In this document: positions 1 to 7,957 of the stretch, piece by piece | Layout of the letters: each line of letters opens with the position of its first letter | Numbering within the stretch: the stretch's first letter is position 1 | DNA from: Roseburia_C amylophila | GTDB lineage: Bacteria; Bacillota; Clostridia; Lachnospirales; Lachnospiraceae | Assembly (NCBI RefSeq): GCF_025567465.1 | Contig: NZ_JAOQKI010000019.1 | Coordinates: forward strand, 1-50,236 | Reading direction: 5' to 3' | DNA: 50,236 bases | The notes under the pieces: model-generated | The model's database searches: none | Told to the model about the DNA's origin: nothing | Seen by the model: only the letters and a program-made list of their open reading frames with translations | Made by a program: the position numbers and the translations under genes

Positions 1-45
1 CTGGAAATCTATTTTGAAGAACGTCTGACCGGACGAAACCTGTAA
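1..45 (+). CDS. 3' end of an unidentified CDS (partial)
   Basis: Reading frame 1 from the first base is open for 14 codons (LEIYFEERLTGRNL) and ends in TAA at 43-45. It is probably the C-terminus of a gene lying left of the window. Too little is present to name it. Confidence 0.4.
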   Translation: MEIYFEERLTGRNL

Positions 46-72
46 AAAACAGCTTGTTTTAGGCAGGTCTTA

Positions 73-100
73 TTGACATGCCTAAAAACTTCTGTATAAT
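73..100 (+). promoter_or_regulatory. Consensus sigma-A promoter with no downstream gene
   Basis: TTGACA at 73-78 and TATAAT at 95-100 are separated by 16 bp, giving a perfect pair of hexamers. The expected start near 107 falls at the foot of a hairpin, and the next gene in this direction begins more than 1.1 kb away, while the nearest gene (araC type) lies on the other strand. The -35 hexamer is also part of an inverted repeat at 57-87. Confidence 0.5.
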
Positions 101-106
101 GCAGAT

Positions 107-175
107 ATGGGCAGAACCTGAAAAAGCGGCTCTGCCCATTTGTAACTATTCACAAATCTTATATCAGTTTTTAAC
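107..175 (+). ncRNA. Candidate small RNA or abortive transcript with two hairpins
   Basis: Downstream of the promoter at 73-100 lies a 9-bp stem (ATGGGCAGA at 107-115 with TCTGCCCAT at 131-139) and then a 6-bp stem (ATTTGT at 138-143 with ACAAAT at 152-157). A short T-run follows near 168-172. No ORF with a ribosome site is visible. The transcript would end just before the 3' end of the opposite-strand AraC gene. The existence of a stable RNA is inference from promoter plus hairpins; a plain terminator is an alternative. Confidence 0.3.
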
Positions 176-205
176 GTTTACACAAAACTTGAAACGGTCT
201 CTTTT

Positions 206-1063
206 TTATATATTTTTACGATATTCTGAGGGAGATATGCCTTTTATTTTTTTGAATATGCGGCTGAAATATAAAGCATTATCATAACCAACAATTTGTG
301 CAATTTCATTTATGTTATATTCCGTATTCAAGAGCAGGGCTTCTGCATTACAAATGCGTTTTTGCAAAATGAAATGCATGGGTGTAGAGCCGACATAAAG
401 TTTGAAGTTGCGTATAAACCAGCTTGTGCTTACATGAATTTTTTTGGCGTATTCTTCAATACTGATTGATTCGCTATAATGTTCATTAAAATAGGCAATA
501 GCCATGTCAATAGTTTCAGCAGCACGGGAATTATCTATCCTTATGCTGTTATTAAAGTGTCGTTGCAGTTTTATAAATATCTGTCTTAAATACATTTCAA
601 GCATTTCCTGATAACTATCCTTACACATCTGCAATTCATTTATCATTGTACGAAAAAGATTTTGATAGGAGGGACCAGAACCACAGTAAAATACCCTTTT
701 GTCATCGGTCAATCCATAAGAGCGTAATATATTTGTTACATCACTGCCTGTAAAATGAACCCAGTAGACTTCAGTTTGATCTTCTGCATAATATTCATAT
801 TTTTGAGGCTCCTTTGGACGATATAAAATCATATGTCCGGCATGAACAATAGTTTCATCTTCACTATTGCGGCCAAAGTGGAAATGCGCTTTTCCGGCAG
901 CAATATAAATCAACTGAAAATCGAGTCTGCCACGAGGCCTCCAGGTAGGTAGCTTAGGATGCGTGTATAACTTATATGTTCCACACATAGTTACAATAAG
1001 CGGCTGGGATTTATCTTTTCTATCCATCGTTGAGTGGTTGAGATATGCATTATTTGTGTACAT
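206..1063 (-). CDS. AraC-family transcriptional regulator
   Basis: This 285-residue protein has an N-terminal cupin-like sugar-sensing half and a C-terminal AraC DNA-binding domain with two helix-turn-helix units (about residues 185-285). The second HTH contains INEIAQIVGYDNALYFSRIF, followed by the family's closing SPSEYRK motif. The ATG at 1063 has an AAGGAGG ribosome site immediately upstream. The gene diverges from a GPH-family sugar symporter and lies beside lacLM, so it most likely activates the lactose/galactoside genes in response to the sugar. Two TGTCCAAT-type repeats in the divergent spacer are candidate sites. The inducer is unknown. Confidence 0.9.
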   Translation of the reverse strand: MYTNNAYLNHSTMDRKDKSQPLIVTMCGTYKLYTHPKLPTWRPRGRLDFQLIYIAAGKAHFHFGRNSEDETIVHAGHMILYRPKEPQKYEYYAEDQTEVYWVHFTGSDVTNILRSYGLTDDKRVFYCGSGPSYQNLFRTMINELQMCKDSYQEMLEMYLRQIFIKLQRHFNNSIRIDNSRAAETIDMAIAYFNEHYSESISIEEYAKKIHVSTSWFIRNFKLYVGSTPMHFILQKRICNAEALLLNTEYNINEIAQIVGYDNALYFSRIFKKIKGISPSEYRKNI

Positions 1064-1118
1064 GTGTGCCTCCTTGTATTGAAATATAAAAAGTGTATGT
1101 CAAAAATGGCTAAAAATC

Positions 1119-1183
1119 TGTCCAATATAATCCTTATGTTCATTAATTTTATCATTTTGTGCATATTTTGTCCAATTTATGAT
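1119..1183. promoter_or_regulatory. Paired TGTCCAAT(A/T)TA direct repeats, candidate AraC sites
   Basis: TGTCCAATATAAT (1119-1131) and TGTCCAATTTATGAT (1169-1183) repeat in the same orientation with starts 50 bp apart, about five helical turns, in the 216-bp spacer between the divergent araC-type and GPH transporter genes. AraC-family activators typically bind direct repeats. Assignment to this regulator is inference. Confidence 0.4.
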
Positions 1184-1279
1184 ATGCCATTTTGTACTTA
1201 TTTTTTATATACTAACCATAATAAAGCTGTGGGGCAAAACAAAGCAAAAGGAAAAGTACTTGTGGAAGGAGAAATTCTC

Positions 1280-2650
1280 ATGGAAGAAAAAACATACCTG
1301 AAATGGTATAACAAAGTAGGTTACGGAACGGGAGATATTGCAGGAAATGTAGTATATGCTTTTTTATCATCATTTGTCATGATTTATCTGACAAATACAG
1401 TTGGGTTAAATTCGGGCATAGTAGGCACATTGATAGCAGTATCAAAATTATTTGATGGAGTTACGGATATATTTTTCGGTACAATGATTGACCGTACAAA
1501 GAGTAGGATGGGAAAAGCAAGACCGTGGATGTTCTATGGATTCTTTGGCTGTGCTGTTACACTGTTTGGTGTATTTGCAATTCCAACCAGTCTTGGAAAA
1601 ACAGCACAGTATGCATGGTTTTTTATAGCATATACATTACTTAATGCTGTGTTTTATACTGCTAATAATATTGCGTATGCAGCGTTGACATCACTGGTAA
1701 CAAAAAATAGTAAAGAGCGTGTTCAGATGGGTTCTTTCCGTTTCATGTTCTCATTTGGTACAAATCTGGTCATCCAGTCTGCTACTGTTGGCGCAGTAGA
1801 AATGTTTGGTGGTGGTGCGGCCGCATGGAGAACTATCGCAGCTATTTACTGTATTATAGGTATTATTACCAATACACTTGCTGTATTTTCAGTAAAAGAA
1901 CTGCCGGACGAAGAATTAAAAGATGACAGAGTAGCAGGAGAGGAAGATGACAAACTTTCTTTTAAGAAGACAATAAAACTTCTCTTTAGCAATAAATATT
2001 TTTCAATGATTTGCGTAATCTATATTCTTCAGCAGCTTCGTGCAGCTATGGTGAATGTAGGAATCTTTTTTATGACATATGTATTACTGAATAAGAATTT
2101 GTTCGGTATATTTTCATGGGCAAATAACATTCCTTTGATTATTGCACTTGCTGTTACACCTGTACTGGTTTCAAAAATGAAAGGAATGTATAAGTTAAAT
2201 AAGTATAGTTATATGTTTGCTACAGTATGCCGTTTGATGGTTGCAGTGGCAGGTTATCTGGGTAGTGTTCCATTAATGCTGTTATTTACAGTTCTTACAT
2301 CCTTCGGAGAAGGACCTTGGCAGGGAGATATGAGTGCAGTAATTGCACAATGTTCAGAATATACTTATTTAAAGAGCGGAAAGCGGATTGATGGTTCCAT
2401 GTTCTCCTGTACTTCGTTAGGTGTAAAGCTCGGTGGAGGTATTGGTGTTGCACTTTCAGGCTGGCTGCTTGATATAAGCGGATATATTAATCTTGACAAT
2501 GCGGTTCAGCCGGATAGTTGTATCAATATGATGTATTTTATGTATCTGTGGCTTCCATTTATATTTGACATAGTTATTGCAGTCATTCTTTCATTCCTTA
2601 ATGTAGAACGGGCAAATATGAAATTAAAAGAAAATATGCTGAATCAGTAA
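1280..2650 (+). CDS. GPH-family sugar:cation symporter (putative lactose/galactoside permease)
   Basis: This 456-residue polytopic membrane protein belongs to the glycoside-pentoside-hexuronide:cation symporter family (MelB/LacS type). The start ATG at 1280 is chosen because GGAAGGAG lies just upstream and the protein then begins MEEKTYLKWYNKVGYGTGD, the usual family N-terminus; the open frame further upstream (from 1034) has no good initiation site. About twelve hydrophobic segments are visible, and the early loop reads DRTKSRMGKARPW, a GPH signature. There is no C-terminal EIIA domain. It lies 76 bp upstream of lacL, so uptake of lactose or another beta-galactoside is the likely role. Confidence 0.85.
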   Translation: MEEKTYLKWYNKVGYGTGDIAGNVVYAFLSSFVMIYLTNTVGLNSGIVGTLIAVSKLFDGVTDIFFGTMIDRTKSRMGKARPWMFYGFFGCAVTLFGVFAIPTSLGKTAQYAWFFIAYTLLNAVFYTANNIAYAALTSLVTKNSKERVQMGSFRFMFSFGTNLVIQSATVGAVEMFGGGAAAWRTIAAIYCIIGIITNTLAVFSVKELPDEELKDDRVAGEEDDKLSFKKTIKLLFSNKYFSMICVIYILQQLRAAMVNVGIFFMTYVLLNKNLFGIFSWANNIPLIIALAVTPVLVSKMKGMYKLNKYSYMFATVCRLMVAVAGYLGSVPLMLLFTVLTSFGEGPWQGDMSAVIAQCSEYTYLKSGKRIDGSMFSCTSLGVKLGGGIGVALSGWLLDISGYINLDNAVQPDSCINMMYFMYLWLPFIFDIVIAVILSFLNVERANMKLKENMLNQ

Positions 2651-2726
2651 AGAAAATAGCCTCTCGAAATTTGCTTTAGGGGTTATATAGAAAAAGAAAA
2701 TAAGAAAAGATATGAGGAGGATTATT

Positions 2727-4628
2727 ATGAACGCTGATATGAAGTGGTTAGACAATCCGGAAGTGTTTCGTGTAAACCAGTTGGACGCACATAGTGACCA
2801 TTGTTACTATATGGATTATACAGATATGGAAAAATCAGATAATCCGTTGACACAATCATTGAATGGACAATGGGAGTTTGCTTTTAGTAAAAATGTAATG
2901 GACCGACCGGAAAATTTCTATGAGGAAAATTTTGATGCATCTTCATTTGATAAGATTATGGTTCCTGGACATATTGAGCTGGCAGGTTATGACAAAATAC
3001 GCTATATCAATACGATGTATCAGTGGGAGGGAAAAGAATATCACAGGGGTGCGTATAGTATGGGGAGTACCGGGGACGAGGCAGGAATGTTTTCTGAGGC
3101 AGAGTATAATCCGGTCGGCTCTTATATCAAACGATTTGATCTGAGTGAGCAAATGCGTAAAAAGAAAATCCGTATTTGTTTTGAAGGTGTGGAAGAAGCG
3201 ATGTATCTGTGGCTGAATGGTCAGTTTGTAGGATATGCAGAGGATAGTTTTACACCGTCAGAATTTGATCTGACACCATTTATCAGAGAAAAAGGAAATG
3301 TGCTGGCAGTTCAGGTTCACAAAATGAGTACAGCAGCATTTTTGGAGGATCAGGATTTTTTCCGTTTTTTTGGAATTTTCAGAAATGTAACTTTAAAAGC
3401 AGTGCCAGAGGTGCATTTGGAAGATGTATGGTTTCAACCGACACTAAACAAGGATAATGCAAGCGGCAGGGTATCGGTAAAGATAAAAGTAACTGCTCCA
3501 GAAGGAAAAAAAGTAGCTGCCCATTTTGTGTTAAAAGACCGGGAGAATAATCAGGTGGCAGAGGATAATATCACCTTAGAGGAAAAAGATGGAAGTCTTG
3601 TAGGAGTGATGGATACTGAGGTTGGAAGTGTTAAGGCATGGGATAATCACTGCCCATATCTGTATCACGCATATGTAGAGCTTAGAGGCGAAGATGGAGA
3701 AATATTAGAGATAATTCCATATGACATAGGTTTCAGAAGACTGGAAATGATTGACAAGGTAATCTATTTAAATGGTAAACGTCTTGTCATTACCGGAGTA
3801 AACCGTCATGAGTGGAGTGCAAAGACGGGAAGAAGCATCAGTATGGATGAAATGACAGCAGACATTGATTGTATGATTAGAAATAATATCAATGCAGTAC
3901 GCACCTGCCATTATCCGGATCAGATACCGTGGTATTACCTGTGTGATAAAGCAGGCATTTATGTAATGGCAGAAACGAATATGGAAAGTCATGGAACATT
4001 CCAGAAACTTGGTACGATTGAACCATCGTGCAGCATACCTTGTTCTATTCCACAATGGCGGGCGGCTGTTGTTGACAGGGCTAGGAGTAATTTTGAAACT
4101 TTTAAAAACCACACAGCAATTCTTTTCTGGTCTTTAGGAAATGAATCTTATGCGGGTGATGACATAGAAGCAATGAATACTTACTTCAAGGAAAAGCAGG
4201 ATGGCAGATTTGTTCATTATGAAAGTTCTTTCTATGACCGTAATTATGAGGAAACCATATCAGATGTAGAGAGCAGAATGTATGCAAAGCCTTATGAAGT
4301 GGAGGAATATTTAAATAATAATCCAAAGAAACCTTATCTTTTGTGTGAGTATATGCATGATATGGGTAATTCGATGGGAGGACTTGGTACTTATATGAAG
4401 TTAATAGATAAGTATGAGATGTACCACGGTGGATTTATCTGGGATTTCATTGATCAGGCACTTCTCGTGAAAGATGAAGTGACAGGAAAAGAAGTTTTGC
4501 GTTATGGCGGAGACTTTGATGATAAGCCTTCTGATTATGAGTTTTCAGGAAATGGAATTGTATTTGCAGACCGTAAGGAAAAACCAGCTATGCAGGAAGT
4601 GAGGTATTACTATGGCTTATACAGATAA
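2727..4628 (+). CDS. lacL: Beta-galactosidase large subunit (GH2, LacL type)
   Basis: This 633-residue protein covers the sugar-binding, immunoglobulin-like and TIM-barrel domains of glycoside hydrolase family 2 and hydrolyses lactose. The acid/base glutamate is in WSLGNES (about E473) and the nucleophile in LLCEYMHDMGNS (about E541). The start at 2727 follows an AGGAGG site. The gene ends at 4628 and overlaps the next by 17 bp in another frame. The length and the overlap match the heterodimeric LacLM enzymes of lactic acid bacteria, so this is a two-subunit enzyme rather than a frameshifted lacZ. It lacks the C-terminal domain supplied by LacM. Confidence 0.92.
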   Translation: MNADMKWLDNPEVFRVNQLDAHSDHCYYMDYTDMEKSDNPLTQSLNGQWEFAFSKNVMDRPENFYEENFDASSFDKIMVPGHIELAGYDKIRYINTMYQWEGKEYHRGAYSMGSTGDEAGMFSEAEYNPVGSYIKRFDLSEQMRKKKIRICFEGVEEAMYLWLNGQFVGYAEDSFTPSEFDLTPFIREKGNVLAVQVHKMSTAAFLEDQDFFRFFGIFRNVTLKAVPEVHLEDVWFQPTLNKDNASGRVSVKIKVTAPEGKKVAAHFVLKDRENNQVAEDNITLEEKDGSLVGVMDTEVGSVKAWDNHCPYLYHAYVELRGEDGEILEIIPYDIGFRRLEMIDKVIYLNGKRLVITGVNRHEWSAKTGRSISMDEMTADIDCMIRNNINAVRTCHYPDQIPWYYLCDKAGIYVMAETNMESHGTFQKLGTIEPSCSIPCSIPQWRAAVVDRARSNFETFKNHTAILFWSLGNESYAGDDIEAMNTYFKEKQDGRFVHYESSFYDRNYEETISDVESRMYAKPYEVEEYLNNNPKKPYLLCEYMHDMGNSMGGLGTYMKLIDKYEMYHGGFIWDFIDQALLVKDEVTGKEVLRYGGDFDDKPSDYEFSGNGIVFADRKEKPAMQEVRYYYGLYR

Positions 4629-5565
4629 GAATAAATTGAGAGTTGTATATGGAGATTATACACTTGGAGTACATGGAGAAGGGTTTGACTATATATTCTC
4701 TTATTCACAGGGCGGTCTGGAGTCTGTAGTAAAAAACGGTTATGAATGGTTGTATCGTTGTCCAAGACCTACTTTTTGGAGAGCATTAACAGATAATGAC
4801 AGAGGCAGCAGGTTTCATATTAAAAGTGGAAGCTGGCTCGCATCGGATATGTTCATTGACTGTAAAAAAACGGAAGTTATTATGGACGGTGAACTGCAAA
4901 AGCAGTATGCTCCGGACAATAACAGCTATGGCGGTGATGTAGCTGCTGGGGAAATAATTGTGAAATATACCTATGAGACTGTCAGCAATCCAGCCACAAC
5001 AGTCATTGTATCTTATACCATTGATGTAACTGGAAATATCAAGGTGGATGTGGATTACACAGGAGTAAAGGGACTGCCGGAACTTCCGGTATTCGGAATG
5101 AGGTTTATTATGCCGACACTTGCAGATAAATATATGTACAAGGGATTATCGGGGGAAACCTATCCGGACAGAAAGGCAGGGGCAGAAAAAGGAATTTATG
5201 AGGTATCAGATTTGAGCCTGACACCATATCTGGTTCCACAGGAATGTGGTATGAGAATGGATACAGAGTGGTTGGAGATTACAAGACATACAAGTCTGAA
5301 TAATAGCAGAACGGATAGTTCACCACAGACATTACGAATAGAGAAAAACGACAAGACATTTGCTTTTTCGTGTCTGCCTTATACGGCATCAGAGGTTGAA
5401 AACGCAACACACCATGAGGAACTGCCACCAGCAAGAAGAACAGTCCTTTGTGTCTATGGTGCAGTAAGAGGAGTCGGTGGAATTGATAGCTGGGGAAGTG
5501 ATGTGGAAGATGATTATCGGATTAGTGCAGAAAAAGACATTCACTATTCCTTCATTATCCGCTAA
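4612..5565 (+). CDS. lacM: Beta-galactosidase small subunit (LacM type)
   Basis: This 317-residue protein corresponds to the C-terminal beta-galactosidase small-chain domain of LacZ. FWRALTDNDRG near residue 60 and LPVFGMRFIMP are typical of the domain. ATG 4612 lies inside the end of lacL, 17 bp before its stop is complete, and GGAAGTGAGG just upstream can serve as ribosome site. Translation is therefore probably coupled so that the two chains are made in equal amounts. The protein should be inactive alone and complete the active site of LacL. The gene is followed directly by a second AraC-type regulator. Confidence 0.92.
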   Translation: MAYTDKNKLRVVYGDYTLGVHGEGFDYIFSYSQGGLESVVKNGYEWLYRCPRPTFWRALTDNDRGSRFHIKSGSWLASDMFIDCKKTEVIMDGELQKQYAPDNNSYGGDVAAGEIIVKYTYETVSNPATTVIVSYTIDVTGNIKVDVDYTGVKGLPELPVFGMRFIMPTLADKYMYKGLSGETYPDRKAGAEKGIYEVSDLSLTPYLVPQECGMRMDTEWLEITRHTSLNNSRTDSSPQTLRIEKNDKTFAFSCLPYTASEVENATHHEELPPARRTVLCVYGAVRGVGGIDSWGSDVEDDYRISAEKDIHYSFIIR

Positions 5566-5589
5566 GTTTGTTTGAGGAGTTGCTTGCGA

Positions 5590-6420
5590 GTGTTATTGGT
5601 ATATGAGAACAGAATAGATGGAATAGTGGCAGAGTGGAAAAAAACAGTGCATTTTCCACCACATTTACATGAAGCAATAGAGGTAGTGTATGTAACGGAT
5701 GGGGATATTGAGCTTGGAGTTGGACAAGAATTGTATCATATGGATGAGGGCGATTTTGCAATCGTGTTCCCGAATGTAATACATCATTATCAGGTGTTTG
5801 GGAAAAAAGAAAATAAGGTAATATACTTGTATCTTGATCCAACGCTGTTTCCATCCTATTACAAGGAGTTGCAGATATACAGCCCGAAGAATCCGGTTGT
5901 AAAAAAAGAGCAAGTGCATCCTGATGTAGTAAATGCCATAAAATATCTGGCAGGAATAACAGAGGGGAATCCCATGCTGATACAGGCTTATGTACAGATG
6001 ATTCTTGCCCATGTTTTCACAGAAATGCCAATGGTTGATAAAAGCACAGTAGGGAGTGATGACCTCATTTATAATGCGGTAGAATATGTAGCTAAAAATT
6101 TTAGAGAGAAAATCAGTCTTGAAAAAATGGCATACGATTTGTGCGTAAGCAGATATGTGTTATCAAGAATGTTTGCAAAAACCTTTCACTGTAATTTTAG
6201 TAAATATGTGAATGGAGTCCGGTTAAATTATGCAGTTACTGCGCTGGAAAACACAATGGATTCCATTACAAATATATGCCTTGATTGTGGGTTTGAAAGT
6301 CAAAGAACTTTTAACCGTGTTTTTAAGGATAGATATAAGATTACACCAAGAGAGTACAGAAAAAGGAGAGGACTTATTAATAAAAGCGTAGTAGTGAATG
6401 ATAGAGGGGGGAAGAGGTAA
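5590..6420 (+). CDS. AraC-family transcriptional regulator (cupin sensor)
   Basis: This protein of about 276 residues has an N-terminal cupin domain (HLHEAIEVVYVTDGDIELGV) and a C-terminal AraC double HTH ending TPREYRKRRG. The start is uncertain: GAGGAG at 5574-5579 is followed by in-frame TTG 5584 and GTG 5590, and an even earlier TTG at 5572 overlaps the ribosome site. It begins within 25 bp of the lacM stop, so it is almost certainly cotranscribed with lacLM and may control the same locus or a related sugar. It is distinct in sequence from the AraC regulator at the left of the locus. The ligand is unknown. Confidence 0.85.
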   Translation: MLLVYENRIDGIVAEWKKTVHFPPHLHEAIEVVYVTDGDIELGVGQELYHMDEGDFAIVFPNVIHHYQVFGKKENKVIYLYLDPTLFPSYYKELQIYSPKNPVVKKEQVHPDVVNAIKYLAGITEGNPMLIQAYVQMILAHVFTEMPMVDKSTVGSDDLIYNAVEYVAKNFREKISLEKMAYDLCVSRYVLSRMFAKTFHCNFSKYVNGVRLNYAVTALENTMDSITNICLDCGFESQRTFNRVFKDRYKITPREYRKRRGLINKSVVVNDRGGKR

Positions 6421-6489
6421 GTGGAATGTGGCATTAAAATTTTGGAGCATTAGTATTATCTGGTTATTGGATATGTGGTTAAAAGAAAA

Positions 6490-6531
6490 CCATGTATGTT
6501 CAATATTTTAGATTGAACATACATGGGCCTT
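6490..6531. terminator. Strong terminator between convergent genes
   Basis: A perfect 15-bp stem (arms 6490-6504 and 6512-6526) with a 7-nt loop is followed by CCTTTTTG. It closes the lac-araC operon, and its symmetry may let it serve the convergent HD-GYP gene as well. Confidence 0.85.
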
Positions 6532-6547
6532 TTTGTATTGTCGAATC

Positions 6548-7765
6548 CTACACCAGCTTCTTTCTTGCAGCCTTTTTCTTTGGTGCCGGCTCGGCAGCGG
6601 CTGCTGCGGCAGCCTGATTCTGGCGCTTGCGGAACCGGTCGGCTACATCTTTGATATATTTGTCTGAGGTAAAATGCTTTAAAGTATTTTCATCAATGGC
6701 AATCCGGTTATCCATGGTCTTCATGATATCCTGAATCTGGATAATGTCATAGATGTGCGGGTCACGCAAATCAAAGATTTCATTATTAGTAAACTGTAAG
6801 ATAAGAGGTTTGGAATAATCCTCCGGGTTATCTTCAAGAATCATCGCCTTTTCGCCATTGGATAAATCTACACAGGCACCTCTCGGAAGAATGTGGATGC
6901 AAAGAGAAAGTGCACGGACAATCTTTGTATCATATTTTTCCGGAAACTCCTGCAAATATTTCATGGCAACGATTTCGGAAATCGGCTCATTGGTTAGGCT
7001 CATGGCGGTCATCCGGTCAAAGGCATCTGCAACCTGTAAAAGTTTTGTGCCGCTGCTGCGGAAAATCTTGGATGGCTCAGCAGCCTCTTCCGGAGCGGAG
7101 AGTGTAATAAACTGGGTAATGATTCTTAAAGCATCCGGTGATAACTTTATACTGTGAGTCTGCGGATTCAGATAATCTAAGCTCTTGATACGGCAGGCAA
7201 GGATTTTCTTTTCGTCTTCTTCTGTTAAAGGATCCGTTTTTTCAGCAAGCTCGGTCGGAACTAAAAGCCAGCCAAAATCATAGAGCAGAGCAGCCGTTAC
7301 ACAGGTCTGCTGAAAATCATCCGGCATATTTAACTGGTGAGTCAGCATGGCGACCAGAATAGCAACGCTGATGGAATGCTTGTATACATAATCCGCAGAG
7401 CTTCTTAAATTCTGCGCAAAGTTCAGCTTGTGGTCAAGACGGCCATACTGGGACAGAATCGAAGAGACCAGCGTTGGAAGCTTGTCCGGCTGTCTGCCTT
7501 TACGAATCATATCCATGCAGTCGCGAAGCTGGAACATGGAAATGGTCTGGAACTGTTCGAAAGCAATATCCTCGTCGGATAATGGCGGAACCGGTTCAGC
7601 AGGCTCCAGAATATAAATACCAATCAGCTCGAAATTCCGGATACTTTCGATACCCTGCCGGGTCAGTCTGGTGTCGCGGTCATAAAGCATGACGCCCAAT
7701 TTATTATAGATAGGTTTAGCAAGACGCATGCCGGGTTTTAAGTCATCTGTCCGTATAAATAGCAT
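6548..7765 (-). CDS. Degenerate HD-GYP domain protein
   Basis: This 405-residue cytoplasmic protein starts at ATG 7765, where AAGGAGGTAACC precedes it; the longer frame to 7846 has no comparable site. It follows the HD-GYP (c-di-GMP phosphodiesterase) layout: an N-terminal region (MLFIRTDDLKPGM), an HD core, and the family's C-terminal LPRGACVDLSNGEKAM segment. The catalytic signatures are altered: the HD motif reads LLYDFGW instead of the usual LLHDIGK, and the HHExxDGxGYP block is not recognisable, although VADAFDRMTAMS is kept. It is probably not an active phosphodiesterase and may act as a binding or regulatory protein. The tail is odd: seven alanines then a PKKKAARKK-type basic stretch. 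Confidence 0.75.
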   Translation of the reverse strand: MLFIRTDDLKPGMRLAKPIYNKLGVMLYDRDTRLTRQGIESIRNFELIGIYILEPAEPVPPLSDEDIAFEQFQTISMFQLRDCMDMIRKGRQPDKLPTLVSSILSQYGRLDHKLNFAQNLRSSADYVYKHSISVAILVAMLTHQLNMPDDFQQTCVTAALLYDFGWLLVPTELAEKTDPLTEEDEKKILACRIKSLDYLNPQTHSIKLSPDALRIITQFITLSAPEEAAEPSKIFRSSGTKLLQVADAFDRMTAMSLTNEPISEIVAMKYLQEFPEKYDTKIVRALSLCIHILPRGACVDLSNGEKAMILEDNPEDYSKPLILQFTNNEIFDLRDPHIYDIIQIQDIMKTMDNRIAIDENTLKHFTSDKYIKDVADRFRKRQNQAAAAAAAEPAPKKKAARKKLV

Positions 7766-7817
7766 AGCGGTTACCTCCTTACAAAATATGTTTTTCTCCG
7801 TTAAAATTCCTAGTTCA

Positions 7818-7846
7818 AATATAGCACAAGCAGAGAGGAAAAACAA
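7818..7846 (-). promoter_or_regulatory. Promoter of the HD-GYP gene
   Basis: On the minus strand TTGTTT (7846-7841) and TATATT (7823-7818) are 17 bp apart, about 45 bp upstream of the ribosome site of the HD-GYP gene. Confidence 0.5.
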
Positions 7847-7878
7847 TCTTGGGATTGAAAAAGAAGTGTAGTTTTTCG

Positions 7879-7908
7879 TTGCATTTTCATAAGAATGCCG
7901 TCTATAAT
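7879..7908 (+). promoter_or_regulatory. Promoter of the cell-wall hydrolase gene
   Basis: TTGCAT (7879-7884) and TATAAT (7903-7908) with an 18-bp spacer lie 50 bp upstream of the start codon at 7958. Confidence 0.5.
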
Positions 7909-7957
7909 AAAGAAAGAAAACAAGAGGCGTGATAAATCCATAAAAGAGGATAAAGAT

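Noticed and set aside
2727..5565. lacZ broken by a frameshift
   Set aside because: Both parts have their own ribosome site and the lengths and 17-bp overlap of known LacL/LacM subunits.
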